A DNA stretch of 64,000 bases from positions 133,344 to 197,343 of the forward strand of contig CAADRB010000064.1 of the NCBI GenBank assembly GCA_900708905.1. Reading direction: 5' to 3'. The DNA comes from Hymenolepis diminuta. Lineage: Eukaryota; Platyhelminthes; Cestoda; Cyclophyllidea; Hymenolepididae. A program made the position numbers and the translations under genes. Below the pieces are notes generated by a model. The model did no database searches, was not told where the DNA came from, and was given only the letters and a program-made list of their open reading frames with translations. Below, piece by piece: positions 38,401 through 53,400 of this stretch (positions are counted from its first letter, which is position 1; every line of letters starts with the position of its first letter).

Positions 38401-41400
38401 ACCTCAACTCCTGCTTATTGAACTTTAATCCGCCATCTAGTTACAACTTCCCGCTTGGTTGTTTGAGGTAGACGTCTATTTCTCTGATAGTCTGCTACTA
38501 TTTCTGTCACCTTTCTATTCTGTAGAAGTGGAGGTCGAGAAAATTTGAAGGTCAACGCTTTAGCAAGTTTTTTTCCTGTTCTAACCTTGTGATTTCTATG
38601 ATTAAGCCTTCCACACTGTATCCTCAAAACTTGACGTTCAAATACTCTGAAAAGACCAATTTCATAAGAAGAGAAAATAGCATGTGAGAGATGAATATAA
38701 TTGGTTGAAGAATCTGTTTAAATACTTTATTTAAAGCAGCAAAATATCAGACAGATGTCACTATTCCATGTTAATTCACTGACGTAGGTGGAATACTTAA
38801 TGGAAAATCTAAATAAATTAACAATACCAATATTATTAGTGAGCGAAATTTGCGAATATAAATTTACAAGAAATTTAAGCAGGGATTAAAAGCTCAAAAT
38901 AGTTAAAAAAATTCCCCCAAAAAAGTTGATCTATCTCACCAAGTAACTTGATTTTCTTGACAGTTTTGGTTGAATTATTGTCCACCAACACATTCACAAC
39001 TATCGATTCGCCGTGGAAGTATTTCTACAAAAGAAAATAAACGATTAACATTTATTATTTTTGGCTTAAAAGAAGGAGGGGTGGGGGATAATATCAAGTA
39101 CCCCTAATTATTACTATCACGCCGACCAAGTGGACACCAACTTGCCCACCATCATACGACGAATGGGTGCTGACAGATCAGTCTCGACAGTGTGTCCTTA
39201 AAGGTTAACCATGATACAGGCAAACTGTATAAGCAGTGGGAATTACTTCATGGTTGTGTTTAAATATGCTCCAATATTTTGATGATAGAACAATTAGACA
39301 CATCTGAATAATTTGAAATTATAATATCTGAGACAGAAAGGAATACAAGCTACTGAGAATTTTAGGAAGCCGAGAATCTAAAAGGTTTGTACTGAAAATG
39401 AATGAGGTGATCCAGAAATAAACGAGAGAACTGGTTGCTTTAAGCATTTGATCTAACACTTTCATTTATTTGAGACATACCAAAATGACCAATAGAGCAT
39501 GAAAATGGTAAATAATTGGAGGAGCTTTGATCCCAAAAAGCCGACACAGTTTGAAAGATGATTTGTGCAGAAATAAAAAAGATCTACAAAGGGCTGTCAG
39601 AAAAATTGCCATTAAGAATGCACACTGGATGAATTTTGCGCGGTTTAAACAAGCTTCGTGGAAAATTTTGCACATCCCTGATGTGAATTTTGAAACCGGG
39701 ACCAATTTATACTTTAGTAGACACGAAACTTCTCAATCCAAATTCCATTAAGGTAAGAATTAGAAACACTTAATTTGGGTCTTGGAAAGGCATTACGGTG
39801 TCATTTCCTATGAGAGACCGATATTCTACTACCCTTGTTGTTGACCAGAATTAACCGATGTGGCTGGCTATCCGGACATGCATCAATGGACACAGATTTT
39901 GTTACCTCTGACTTCACAGACGTGCACTTTGACCAACCCACTTTATCTAAACACTTCCATATTTTGATAGGCGGTGATAGAACACCAAAGAAATCTTGTA
40001 AAGTTGAATCCTCGGAAACAAGTGAACTGTGAATGACCTAGATATGAATGTGGCAACGAAAATAGTAATTAAGTTTTTGAATAAAAGATAAGTAGCAGCC
40101 CTATATGCTAGATTATACGAAAATCAAACAATTGAATGAAACCAGCATAACTGATACATTTGCAATTTACAGTATGCATAGAACAACACCGAATACAAAT
40201 ATATTTCGGTGTACTAGCTAAATAGAGAAGAAAATTCTGACCTGTTTATCAAGGGAGGCTTCAACACGTAGACTTCCAAGACTCATAAGAAAGTCACGGA
40301 CAATCTCTGCAGTTGGCTGGGGGCCTGCTTCATCAGGAGCGAAGGTCAACTTTCGGACGATCATTCGAACAGAGTTGCTGTTAAAGAAAAGAACACCGAA
40401 TTATCGATTTCAAGGAATACCACTTTAGGGCAATTGAATGCCATTTAAATTTTCTTTATAAAAATCTAGTAAACAGTGAACTCTACGAGCTAATAACTAA
40501 ATACGATCAGCAGCTCACCTTGAATGATAATACAATAGATTATACCTAAAAATAATTCCAGTAGATGCAACAATTTAAAAACTGTATAACAACAAATTAA
40601 GTCACAAATACATTTTTTAGAAAGTGGAGACACTTTGGAATTCATTTGATTACAAGACCTACCTTGGGAAACAACGAAGGAGGGCAATATAAGTATCATG
40701 TTTTAAGATAAAACATGTCACCTTAGGAAAAAAATAAAACGAGATCTTGTAACATTATATAAGGAAGCCAAATCGCTTGTTTTTTTCGGAGCATTTTGGT
40801 ATCAGCCTCATCATGTTCATTCAAAGTAAACTTTCGCAGCTTATTGACTTCTTATCTTTGTATCTGGGACCCAAGTCTAGATTGTATACAAGTACATATT
40901 CACTACAATTTCATAATTAGTTAGGCAGTCACTTCTTTTACAAGCAGTTTTCAATAGATGTACTATGAAGAAATAAAACTTCTGTCTTCCCTTTACTTGG
41001 ATCTCAGTCTGAGCCAGTTAATATCTCGACAATATTTCAGGGGCCAATTTGCAATATAATTGAAAATTGCATTATGATATTTAAGTCAAGTCATCATTTA
41101 CAAAATAATTATCACCATATTATTAATTTAAAACCAGAAGGAAAATAACTCGCTTCTTTGTCTGGAGAAGAAAATGATTGCTATCACGTCTATTTCTTAT
41201 TAATAAGAACTTCTTAGATATTATAAAGATGTCTACAACATCTCCGCTGGAAAATTGATTTTTTTACGGAACTCTGTTAACTTGGAAATGTTATTTCTAA
41301 TCTTTGCAATATTAAGACTGCAAACCCCATGAAAGAAGATTTTACCTTCTCAACTATTTGGAGAAAAAATTAATTTCAGCAGTAAGACCAACCCTTCTTG

Positions 41401-44400
41401 ATTAAATAATACCGATCTATAAGCACCGAAACATCGTAGACAGGCACTTGATGCAATCCATGGGACGAGTCGTGAAATCTGTATTTTGGAATGTGAACTG
41501 CCCACTTAGTAAATATTGTACAACCCGAATGCAAACATCAAATGAAATAAGACTCTTTGATACTTTGACGTTGCTCTCAGTATCTTTTTAAGCCCTCTCC
41601 ACCCCTCACCCCCCATTTATCGTATGTTGGACTTATTGCTATTCGATGTCAATTGCTCCCCACAATTACAAATTGTATTTTTTCCATTACTGCGAGTAAT
41701 AATAATAACATCAACATGACTGTAGACTTTAAAAGTCTACGGTCTAAAAGTCTGCTGATCAAACACAACAACACTCATGAGTCGATAGGTTTGACTTGTG
41801 GTTGATATGATTACAATTGAGCACACATAAATCTTATGCTTTCATATTTAATAGAATTAGATTGTGAAAAAAGAGCGGTTGCGGAAATAAAAATGAATAA
41901 TAAAACGTGCGTTCTTGAGAGAAAAAGTCTGCCTTGCAAGCTAAGGTCCGGTCCAATCCTTGCTCTTGAGCTTAGAAATATTTAAACTTCACACTTTTTC
42001 TCCCACTAACATTCCAACGTCTACTTGTTCAACTCACGTGTCAAGTTCAAAATTGTACTAATAGGTTCGGCAAAACGGATTTAGCAATACTGGGGAGAGG
42101 TAAGTTGAGTTTTAATAAAGTTCTCAATAACATGAGAAAAGAGGGACTTTTGGTCATCCTAATTTTTGTTTAAAGAAATTACAATTTTATAATTTGAGAC
42201 ACGAAAGATATGAGAAACATAGGAGAAAAACGATCATACAATTGAATTTAATTCAGAACAGAGACGGGGAGAATATTACCTTAAATAAATAGAAAAACTC
42301 TCGGCCGTAATTGGACAAAATTGATTTCATTTGCACAGTTTATTTCTTTAAAAGAAACATGAAATTCTCAAATTACGTAAGATAATCTAATTAACGTTAA
42401 TTGGAATAAACGTTCAAATTTTCATTGGTTGTTTACATGACCATGGGATCATAAGGCCACAAAATTAAATTAAAACTGTGAAGGCGAAATGATAATGACA
42501 ATGTGGGAGATTTTTCCACTGTGAATAAATCTGAAAATAGAGATAAAAAGTGTGGGACAAAATGACAGGGGGAGCGGAATCAACATTTTTAATTTCGGAG
42601 ACTGCACTGTTAGCATGGATTTTGTGTTCTTATTTATTACATTTTCTATAACAAAAGTGCAACTTAAGGAGGGCATCAAAAGAAGACTTCTAACGTAAAT
42701 TTAACATGTATAATTTTAAAGAAGCAAATATCTCAAAAATATACAATTCTATTGTTGTAAAGTCTATTTAAATGAAAGTTAAGATGAAGGTTGGTTCAGA
42801 AAGTTGTGGGGTTGCGTAGTGAACGAGATGTCGATTTTCATGAAACTTTCGTATGTAGTTGTATATTTCACAAGCCGTTTCTAATTTGTTCTATGCTGGA
42901 AGAAACAACGTATTTGAAACAGTATAATTTTATAAGATTAGGTGGTAAAAATCCAATTCATGTGTTGATATAAGCTCAGAGCTGCAGTTTACACAGTTTA
43001 CAGTTTTATACAACCCTATTCCATTCCATATTCTTATTGAAACGACTAGAAATTTAGTTAAGTGATTCTACAAGGAATAATTGCCTTGGCTACTTCTAAA
43101 ACAAACTTGTCATCTGCATTAGATTAATTAAAATTATCATGGTTTAGGGTTACGATGAATATTTCCGGTTATCTTAAAAACTAGACAGAGGTAATTAATG
43201 TTGCCTAATGGGAAAAAAGAACCTCCATAAATAAGAAAAGAAAAAATTCTCTATTTTCTTCATCTCTAGGTAAATTGTGTCGCTTAAAAGTCACGTAGAC
43301 AAGTGCAGAAAAAAGTGAAAGTCGTCAATCAAAAGTAGGAGATACTGATTGTGTCAGTGATGATGCAAACAGAAAATGGAAAAATTCTGAAGTATTTCGA
43401 AAGCAAAAGAAGAGGAGGAACTAGTAAGTCGAGTAGAAATTTGAAACATAAAAAAATGGAGCGCAATTCCAGGTCCATAAACAAGATAGATAATAATACG
43501 TGCAGATGCCAGGCTTTCTGAGGTAGAGGTAAAAAGGAACAGAAAGAAAAATTGAAAATTTCCGATTCTCTGAAAAAATTAATTGCTCTGGTATTAAATA
43601 ACTCCATATTGTGCTCTAACCCTCACCTTGATAAAGCCTTCTTTGTAGAAAATCCGAATTCAATCACATTTACCAACACGAATTGAACATTCCACTCACG
43701 GGATGCGCACCCATGGGCATAGACAGCATCGCCTCAGTCAAACAATTTTTTACTGTTTATTTTTCTGCTTGTTAATTAGGTACACAACGAATTTCGAAAA
43801 TAGCTGTTGGGTCTTGGCTACCTTACCCAGTTTACACCTCCATAGGCAGCTTATACAAATGCCTATATACAATTATACAAGTTGAAAGATGACACCTAGA
43901 CACCTAGGGATGGTTGGACATGAATAAACAGTTACAAGTAGACTAATAAGCACTATGGTGAGGGATATGCCTGGAAGGCAAGTTATTCAAGCGGAAGCTG
44001 AAAGAGCTTAAGTTCAAACATTGGAATAAAGAAAAAAAATGAGAGAAAAAACAAGGATACTCTAGAAGACAGATGTTCTACTACAAGGAAATTGATACGA
44101 AAACTTTGGAGAACCCTTTAATATACATATAAATAACCGCAGAGCCTCACCTCTAAAAATTTAAATAGCAAACAAGTATTACCTCTTTAATTTCCTTTTG
44201 GAAAACTGCGATTATTTAAACACGAAAACTTGTACTTGTCGTTTGTGCAATGTGGCTGCATTCTACAAACTAGTTGCAGTAACCTTTTTAAGGACATTGA
44301 ACGAACTGAAATGCGTTTTTCACGACCTTAGGAAAACACAATTTTTGTGTTCTTTTNNNNNNNNNNNNNNNNNNNNNNNNNNNNNNNNNNNNNNNNNNNN

Positions 44401-47400
44401 NNNNNNNNNNNNNNNNNNNNNNNNNNNNNNNNNNNNNNNNNNNNNNNNNNNNNNNNNNNNNNNNNNNNNNNNNNNNNNNNNNNNNNNNNNNNNNNNNNNN
44501 NNNNNNNNNAGAAAATGCTAAGCAGATTAGAACACTTACCGTTTTTGTGCCCTGGATCCATCTTCATCCACTACGAAGACCTTCAACTCGTAGTCCACTC
44601 GACAAGGCTGAAACAGAGAAAAATAATAACTTAAAGTGCACGTTAAAGATACAAAACACTGTGTTTAAAAAACAGGTTGTTAGGAAACTTAGAATATCAG
44701 GTTAAATAGTAACTTCAGTAATGATCGATAGAATTTCAGGGGTATGACGAATACTTTCATATGGAAAAAAAAATGAAATTTCACTTTGAAGAAAGCAAAC
44801 AAAAGAACGAAGGAACTAATGAGACTTTTGAATTGCTGTGATTTAAGTAATTAATATAGGTCAGTTCCCACCCTCGTCACTACTATATATTAAATGGAAT
44901 TGGTACATATTGAACTTTTGACGTCGTATCAATCTCTCGGCACCTTCAAACTATAGAACGAAAATCTCAAATAGCATTGAAATCTTTTGCGAATTTGAAA
45001 TTCCAGGAAATTTTGTAAAGGAATAGGTTATTAAATTTTACGGGTCAAGTGATCTAGTTGTCAAGATAGTTGTGGTAATTGTTACCTTTCAACCCCCCTC
45101 TTATGAATATCCCATTTCAAAAAGCATTCGAAACCTATATCTTTCAAATTCGCATTTTATTAGGTGGTAAACTACCCGAAAACGCCACCTCGCTTAATGC
45201 TGACCTACGAAAGAATAATCAAGTAAGATGCTTTTGAATTATCACACATAAACTTCAAAATACACACGATTTATTATTTACGAATAAATATTTCATTCTC
45301 TCTTAATTGACACGTGTGGTGGAATATACAAGTAACTGCACAATTCCTGATAGGACCAATATATATGTGTTAATGATAATAATAATTCCGAATTCCATAA
45401 AAACAAATCAAATTAGCGATGCTTATCGAAAACGCAACAAAGCCGGACCTCTGCCGTTGTGTGCTGCATTTATGGGGGATAAGTTCTGTACATCCAGACC
45501 TCGCATCTCCAAGGTGCAAATACGGTGGCGATATTCTTGAGGAGAAATGTGAAGGTTCATTTATGAAGGAAAGAATATGCGAACTATACATATCAAATCA
45601 TCATAACATTTGTAATAATGCAAATATTCAAACGTCTATTTGATTTGGAGGTCTGAAAAAAGAACAATATAATGTCCAACAGGATATCACGGACGACCTT
45701 TTGGGAAATACAGCAACTTAAAAATAAATTACAAAAGACAGATACTGAACATACTTTTACATTAAGAAACAGACTTTCAAGTCAACAAATTCTGAAGAGA
45801 CGGTCTGTCGAACTTCAGGGGTTTTTAAATCGCCTTTTCATGCGAATTTAGAGGAATGGTCATGAGATCATAAATTATAACTTAGCAGTAAATTAAATCT
45901 CGGTATGTTCAAGTCACTCTTGAGTTATGTCGGATACAACAGGCGTGTAAAGAAGGAATAGGCCATGAAACCACTCTTTTTATTTTCTTGCGTTGCCAAA
46001 TAAATATTCCAAATTCGAAGCCGTTCAACGAAATGAAAAGAAGATGTTTCCATGAATGTAACCTTTAGAACTAAATCAAAAGGTAAAGCCTCGAAGAGCT
46101 CTCTCTTCCCTGTACTATAATTTTGAAAGTACTGTATCCCATCGATCAATTCGTACGCTGTGTACAGTGTTAAAACATTATTATAGTCGTAAAGACAGGG
46201 TAGGCACTACAACCCAATTTTATAATCCTGCGCAGATCTTTATGTATATTATCTTTCGCTAACGTGAAAGTCTACTTCCAATGCGGTATTTCCTTCACAG
46301 CCATCCAAATATAGTTCGAACAGAACAGGATGAACAGGATTTCCCGTTTGGAGAAAAAATGCTTGTAACTTTTCGATGAACTTCCTCTTTCGAGTGATCC
46401 GATAATTTGCATAAGGTGCTAGTGGCACAATGGTGTACAATGGATCCAATGATCACTGATCCATTTTAGTCTGAAAATGTGAAATCTGTCAAATATGCAA
46501 AGTTAAAACAGAAAGGAATTAACCTAGAACATACTGTTCCCATGCTCACAAGGCGTAATTGAGGAACGTATTGCACATGCTGAAACGGTTACCTCCTAAA
46601 TGAGACAGATCGGTAAATTTAAATCTCCTTTGATCTTGCTTGTTCTCGTTGGGATTTTAAGTGACCGGCTGTTCGTTTCACTGTCGGTATTAACAGACTG
46701 ATTTCAACATTTAACACTTGTTAGCAAAATAAAAGATACTAATATTAAGAGGAAACACGAACCACTTGTATCATAAGATTAACCAGCTGTTGATAATTGA
46801 CCATGAAGTGTTTTCATTCGTGTCTGCAGCGGTTTTTTCTTTGGACTTTCAGTATCCTATATTAACTGTATGACTCAGAGCATGCCATTGATATCCCCCT
46901 TCTATTTGAGAACTGTTTGTTAAAATTATAACAAAAATCACTTCAAAATAGAGCATCAAATGTGCAATTTATTACTCTCCAGACTTTTAACCTCGAGGTT
47001 CGTGGTTAAGCGGCGCTGAAATAGACAACCTTTCCCATGGTTTCGATCGATAGCTTAATATTACGAAAACGTCAAATAAGCAGTAACGGACTTAAAAACG
47101 AGCGCCTCGAGAAAGCCATTTATTCATGCCGTTACCATACTTCCGAATGTTTCAATACAGCACTAAGACGCGAAAAGCCATATGTTAAAGCTCAAGCAAT
47201 CTAAGCTCTGTTAAACTGACGTCATGATCCATTGTGGTTTTAATACGGTCACTTAAATGTTATGACAAGGAAAATTGAGCGATATTTGAAAAGCAAGCAA
47301 TACGAGCAAAACTAGAGTTGTCAAGCCTAAAAAATATGTTAACCGACAACGAAAGAGCACAGACGCGAATCTTTACTATTTAATTAGGGAAAGCTAACTT

Positions 47401-50400
47401 TTTTTCTAATAAAGCTAGACTGTCAAAGCTACTTACAGGAGTTAGGGCAGAATATCCAGGGGCGTGCATAAAAGGTAGAAATTTTCGGTCTTTATAAACC
47501 ATCGGCAACTTTCGTGCGTTAGTAATCTAACAAATAAAATGGCCAAAACAGATTTGAATGTCACAATATTGTCTCACACTTTATAATAGTTTGAAATAAG
47601 AATAATGTTCCTCTGGAACAGTCATTAATGAATCGGAGGAACCGAAATATTGAATACATGAAAATTTAATCAATATTATAAAGATTCTCTCAAAGCTACT
47701 CCCCAGTAGCTCCAGTAGTCAGTCTTCAAGTGGAGATGAGCCAAGAGGGATAACGGTTAATGGATTACCTAGGTTAAAGAGTTTTTGCATTCCTCTAACA
47801 TTTGCGGCTATAGGAATCATGGTCTAAATTGGCAGCTTAAAGATGAGGCAACATGGTGTGAAAGGACACAAAGATCAACAAGAGCATGAGAAGCAGAAAG
47901 AAGAACGAGAGAGCATTAGAGGGTACATAGGTGAAAGGAAGCGACCATCTTACCCTAATGGCCACTAACCTCTAAAATACCAGGGAACTTTGGTTGAGCA
48001 TATCTCATGTTTTAGCCAATGGCCACTGCCCATCCACGTTGATCCGCACTTCGTGCTCATATTAATCTGCAAAGTTAGGTTGCAAGCTTAGTCTATTTCC
48101 AATTTCATGGAAGTAACATGCTAGGTGGCTTACAATAGCTTTCTGAAGATCATGCTTTATTCCATGAAAGAATAATTTCTGGTTTGTCATTTGCTAACTT
48201 TCGAGATGTTAATGATGCGATTCAACGTATGTAACCTGAATTTCAGAACTGGTGTCTAATGAATAATTGACTTATAATGAATTCAGTGACTCACGTCAGC
48301 CGTATTAAGCTGGACGTGAAGAAGACTGATTTTGTGTCATTCATCATAGGACGCACTGAAAATAACATTCCCCCAAAATGCAGTTAAGAATTTAAGACTA
48401 AAATTCTTGTAAGTTATGATAGCATACAAAAGTCATTATTTATATGAATTTGTTCTACCAACTCTGGATGTAGGGATTAACGAGTTAGTAGAAAGGAAAG
48501 CAATGCTCCTAAATAAACAGATATATTTAACACGAATGACTTCATATGCCAAACTGTTGGGCACTATTGGTCTTACAAAAGAGAAGGTTGGTTAAACAGT
48601 TAGACTTAAAACTTTAACCATCTCATCTTTGTTATAGTAAGGCTGTAAACTGTTGAATATCACGTGAAATCATTTTACCTTCTCATTCATTGGAAGAAAA
48701 AATGAACCGAAGTTTCAAGACCGACCACCATGGTTAAAAACTGGTCAATAGTTACGGGACATCGTAAACAAGCATTTGCTGAAATCCAGAGAACAAATCA
48801 TGAAATTCAAATTTTGGAAAGTGAACTACTCATCTAGTAAGCATTGCACAACTTGAATTCAAACATCAAATGAAGTAAGACTCTGATACCTTGACGTCGC
48901 TCTCAGCTCTCATTTGTGGGACCTTCTGTTCACCTATTTTTATCGCTTCCCACAGTAAAAAATGTAATTTTTTGTACTACAGTGGGTAACAATGATAATA
49001 ATAAACTGTCACCCATCAAAACACCATCCTCAACGTCCTGAATCTCGACGCTAGAGGCGAATCCAGTATGTCTACTTTGAGTTTTTGAGGAGATGGATAG
49101 TCAATTTTAACGAAAATCTCAATGAATACACGGAAAAAGAGAAAAATATCAACACTTATCCTTCAATCTGAGCTGAATAAGATTAAAATTCCAAACCCCA
49201 TAGACCCAATTCCTCTTCTCTCCCACACAACTCTTTACCCCGTGGAGCTATGCGTCCGCCTATTCGGATAATACGCTAATGCTTCAGAAACAAGAATTTG
49301 ATTATTTTTACTTCATGCGGGTGACTTTTAGAGAAGTACGTTACTTCGAAATTATACCCGCTTAAGCTTACTTAGTAGTATCCGAATAAACAAGGTACCA
49401 AACCAATGAAACCAAAGTCCGAAGAATTGAATTACATAGGAGATTTACTCAATGATACTGTAGGAATGAGTGAGGTAAGCAGTTGTGCATGTGTTTTGAC
49501 AGGAATTTTAGCAGATATTTTGATGTTTTGACCAATGATGAAAGAAAGCTAGAAGCTACACACGTGATTTGATGAATGGACTCTAAACCAAGAGTGAATA
49601 GGGAAGGAAACTACACATTTGAATGGATGAATGGAATAATAGCCGATGGGGAATTAGAAAGGAAATTATACATGATTGAATGAATAGACTATTAACAAAT
49701 AGGAAATCGGAAAGAATATGTGTAGCGGTATGGTAGGATTACATATATGATGTACAAGTATAACTATACCGATATAGTAAGAGTACGGAAAGAATACATC
49801 ACACATAATACGAATATGTGGCAATAGAGTATACGAGTCATCACATTGGCCTTATGGGGCATAGGATGAAATCAATAATAGAAAAGCCCGGGATAAATTT
49901 AATTTTGTCTGTAATAAATTACTAAATACGAATTTTACGCCGCGCCAGTATGAAACGGAATCAAACTTTACGAATAATTCTAACGACTACGATTAGTAAA
50001 TTTAAGTGAAATGTGCAACGAGAAGTGAGACTCGATAACTTATTCAAGAACGACGTCTCAGGTAACTTAAACCACTCACTTCTATTTTCGACGAACAAAG
50101 CTCTAAATTCTGAACTATAGCACGTAAAGCGATCATTCGATACACTATCTTACAATCCCCATGAACTATTTATCGTCTGCTCTACAACTGAACGACTTTC
50201 CAGTTTTGAAAATAAAAGTGCAGGGAAGGGGCCGGAGAAGAACAAACTAAAAAGTAATGTGTTTGTCTATTAATATCTTTATCGTTTCAATAGACTAAAA
50301 GTACATGTTATATCGAGATAAATTAACCATATATCAGTATATATAGCCACAACACTATAAAGTCTCTAAGTAACCTGTCTAAATCATAAAATCTATTGTA

Positions 50401-53400
50401 CTGGTTCTAGAAATAGGGCCCTTAAACTTCTACCTATTCTCCTTACAAACAAGAACTCCTGGAGCTCATACTCGAAAGTAACGCAAATCCTATTACAAGA
50501 ATCAATTGAAAAGGGGATGGCTGAGAAATCTCATGAAAACACGCTTTTCAGCTTGCTTATATGATGAAAATTTCAAAAATTGAAGCGATGAGAGCGACAT
50601 AAACTAAAATGAAGAAAGCAAGCAGTTGGATAATTATGTATATATTTCTTAATTTCCTAAATTTCCACCCCATTTCTCCCTTAATAGCACGCACTTAGAT
50701 ATTAGAAATGATTAAAGAAGTACATTCTCTAATTTTTCATTGTTAATAAGGCAGTTCAAAACGAGATCGTAGGCCCTTCAGAACAATGAAAATAAAGCAG
50801 ATGACAACTGTAATATCATCAAGACGATCCTGCATAACACACCAAATAAATTCAGCTTAGATTTTGAATGTAGCATCAGAAACCCATAGGAAAAACCTTG
50901 TCAATTCCTACGCACTGATGATCATTAAAGTAAATGACCGAAGAGATTTCTTTGACTAAAAAAGGACAAGGATCTACTAAACGAGTAGAAAGCCAACGAC
51001 TTTTGGCAAAAGAAACTTGAAGCAGATGCCAAGTAATTGCATGACAGATAAACTAGTTTAATAAATACGTGTGCATTCCTTCGCTCTTCCCAAGAAAACA
51101 AGACACGTGATTCGACCAGCACCAAAAGATGCACGTGTGCATCCAATCTGTACAAAATACCGAAAGGAATTCACGTGCTACCACTTATATTTTCATCTCT
51201 TGCCAAAATAGGATGCCATCTTCGTCTCTTCTTTACTTACGTCTGATAGGTGCACTTAAATGAGATTTACAGGCTTCATTCCTCGTACACTGGATAAAAA
51301 ATTATTGATTTTCCACTCACAACACAAGTTGTGCAAAATCGGAAGACATTTCACATATCATCACTTATACCATTCATTGGCAAACTAGAATGTTTTCTTC
51401 TTCATTTCTTTCTTACTTGGGACCTTGAGATGTTTTATTAACGATAGTGGTTGGGATAAATGATAGGGCGAAACGAAGCACAATGCGGTTAAGCCGTGGA
51501 TACGATGTTCACCTAATCTGATCCATAACGGTTGAAGATATTATTCAAGACTAATACTTAAAGTTTGAGCTATCATCACTAATTGGACTGAAGGTGATTA
51601 ATCCTAGTGGTTCCAATGATCGTCAGACTTTCATCGCCATTTCCGATAACCAGTAAAATTCGCTGTGATCGGTTATGCCGATCACTGGATATATGCCTAT
51701 GAGTAATCAAGGTTTTACGAGTGGCACTCTCTGACTGGAATTGAATCAGTCAAGATGTATGATGACAGAAATACTTCCGAAAATGCGAAAATAAATCGAA
51801 GTCATTAACATTTAGTCCATTAAAACGTAGGTAAATACAAGAAATCAAGAAAGGAGAATCATGCGTTCTGACTTAAAAAACGAACTCGCTAAAATTTCTC
51901 TGATTTTATTTTCTTATATTTTACCTCTAAGACATTTAGTGCGAAAAAAGTAGGAAATTCGCATAGTGGAAGTGTTCAACATTACGTGAAGAATAAATGC
52001 ACACATTAAAACCCGTGCAGATGCAGATTCAGAAGAGTGCGTGTCATGTGGTCCAACCGAAAATCAAACTCGCTAACATCTACCGTTTTCGTCTTCATTT
52101 TATCTCTCAAAACTAACCAATTTTCTCAACATTCAGGACACGAATCTAGTAACCCAGATAGTCAAATGCCTGCCATTGAGCGTTCAGTGACATATTTAGC
52201 TTCCAATGAAAAAATCAGTAAAATTCTGAATAAGTACATTTTACTAGTTTATAACAAAAATTTCAATAATTTAGAGTTTTCTAGATGAATAAATTTAGCA
52301 AGAAGGCCAGAAGATATTTGAATACACGCTATGATCCTTATTTTATGCACCTATCCATTGTCAAAATTGATTTTATGGGATTAATTATTTCCCTCGACAA
52401 TGGCCGAGAACATCTTTAAGGTGATTGTTATTTTAAAACAAATTTAATATACACTGTAACATGTGCGCCTCTAGCGCAATGGTTAACGTGATGGTCTGAG
52501 AAAGGCCAAAGGTTTAGGTTGGCTAATAGAGAGGAGTTGCAAAACTAGGGTGTTTACAAAAGATAATATGAGATGAATGGTGTAAAATATTTCCTAAATG
52601 AGCTTGGCAGTTAATCAAAATCCATGATAGGGGAATGATCAACTCCATGAAAAAATGATGCTATAAGAAATGTCAAATTTTTCAACGAACTACCCAAAAA
52701 TTAATCCAAAACTTTTATTTTCCTTCCACCAATAAGAAAGCTGTTGGTCCAAAAATAGCCGCCAAGAGTCAAAACACTATTATTCATCTTTTATTATTTG
52801 CTCTTAACTTAAGTAGATTTCCGTTTCCATTTTAAGTATAATTCGAATGCAGAATTATCATTTGACTTAAGAGCAGAACTTCCAAAGCAATTTGACCAAA
52901 GAACAGCATTAAACATATGTCCGAGTTTGCCAGTGGAGAAATAAGTACAAGAACATGAGCAGAAGACAAAATTCATAAGAACTACCATCATTACTAAATA
53001 GCAAAATGGGCATAAAATACAGGAAGACTTATTTGAGTAGCATAGCAGTAGGGATGATGATGGGGGGACTCAATTAAGATCAAGATTTCAGCATTGAAAG
53101 AAACGAACCGATTGAACCAAATTTAATTCAAAGGAGGCTTCGAAATTCTTGAATAACTATGTCTACCGCATTAAAAGCAAAACTACTACTCGTGCCAAAA
53201 GATAACGACTCTGAATACCAAGAAATGAGTGAGTCACATAACGAGAAGAAGAGCAGTAGAAAACACTAGATTTAACAACAGTTCGAAACAGGAAAGAAAA
53301 TGAATGAGCAGAAAAAAGCTGACATTTTTTGGGAGATGCCATAGGTAGTTGACTCAATTTTTCAACATCAGAGTAGATTAACGACAGGAAAAGGCACAAT

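Noticed and set aside
39835..40032. 65-codon plus-strand frame
   Set aside because: Overlaps a minus-strand SINE-like copy; incidental.
52467..52540. tRNA gene
   Set aside because: The A box is good, but the stems and acceptor end do not close and a SINE body follows, so it is a tRNA-derived repeat head.
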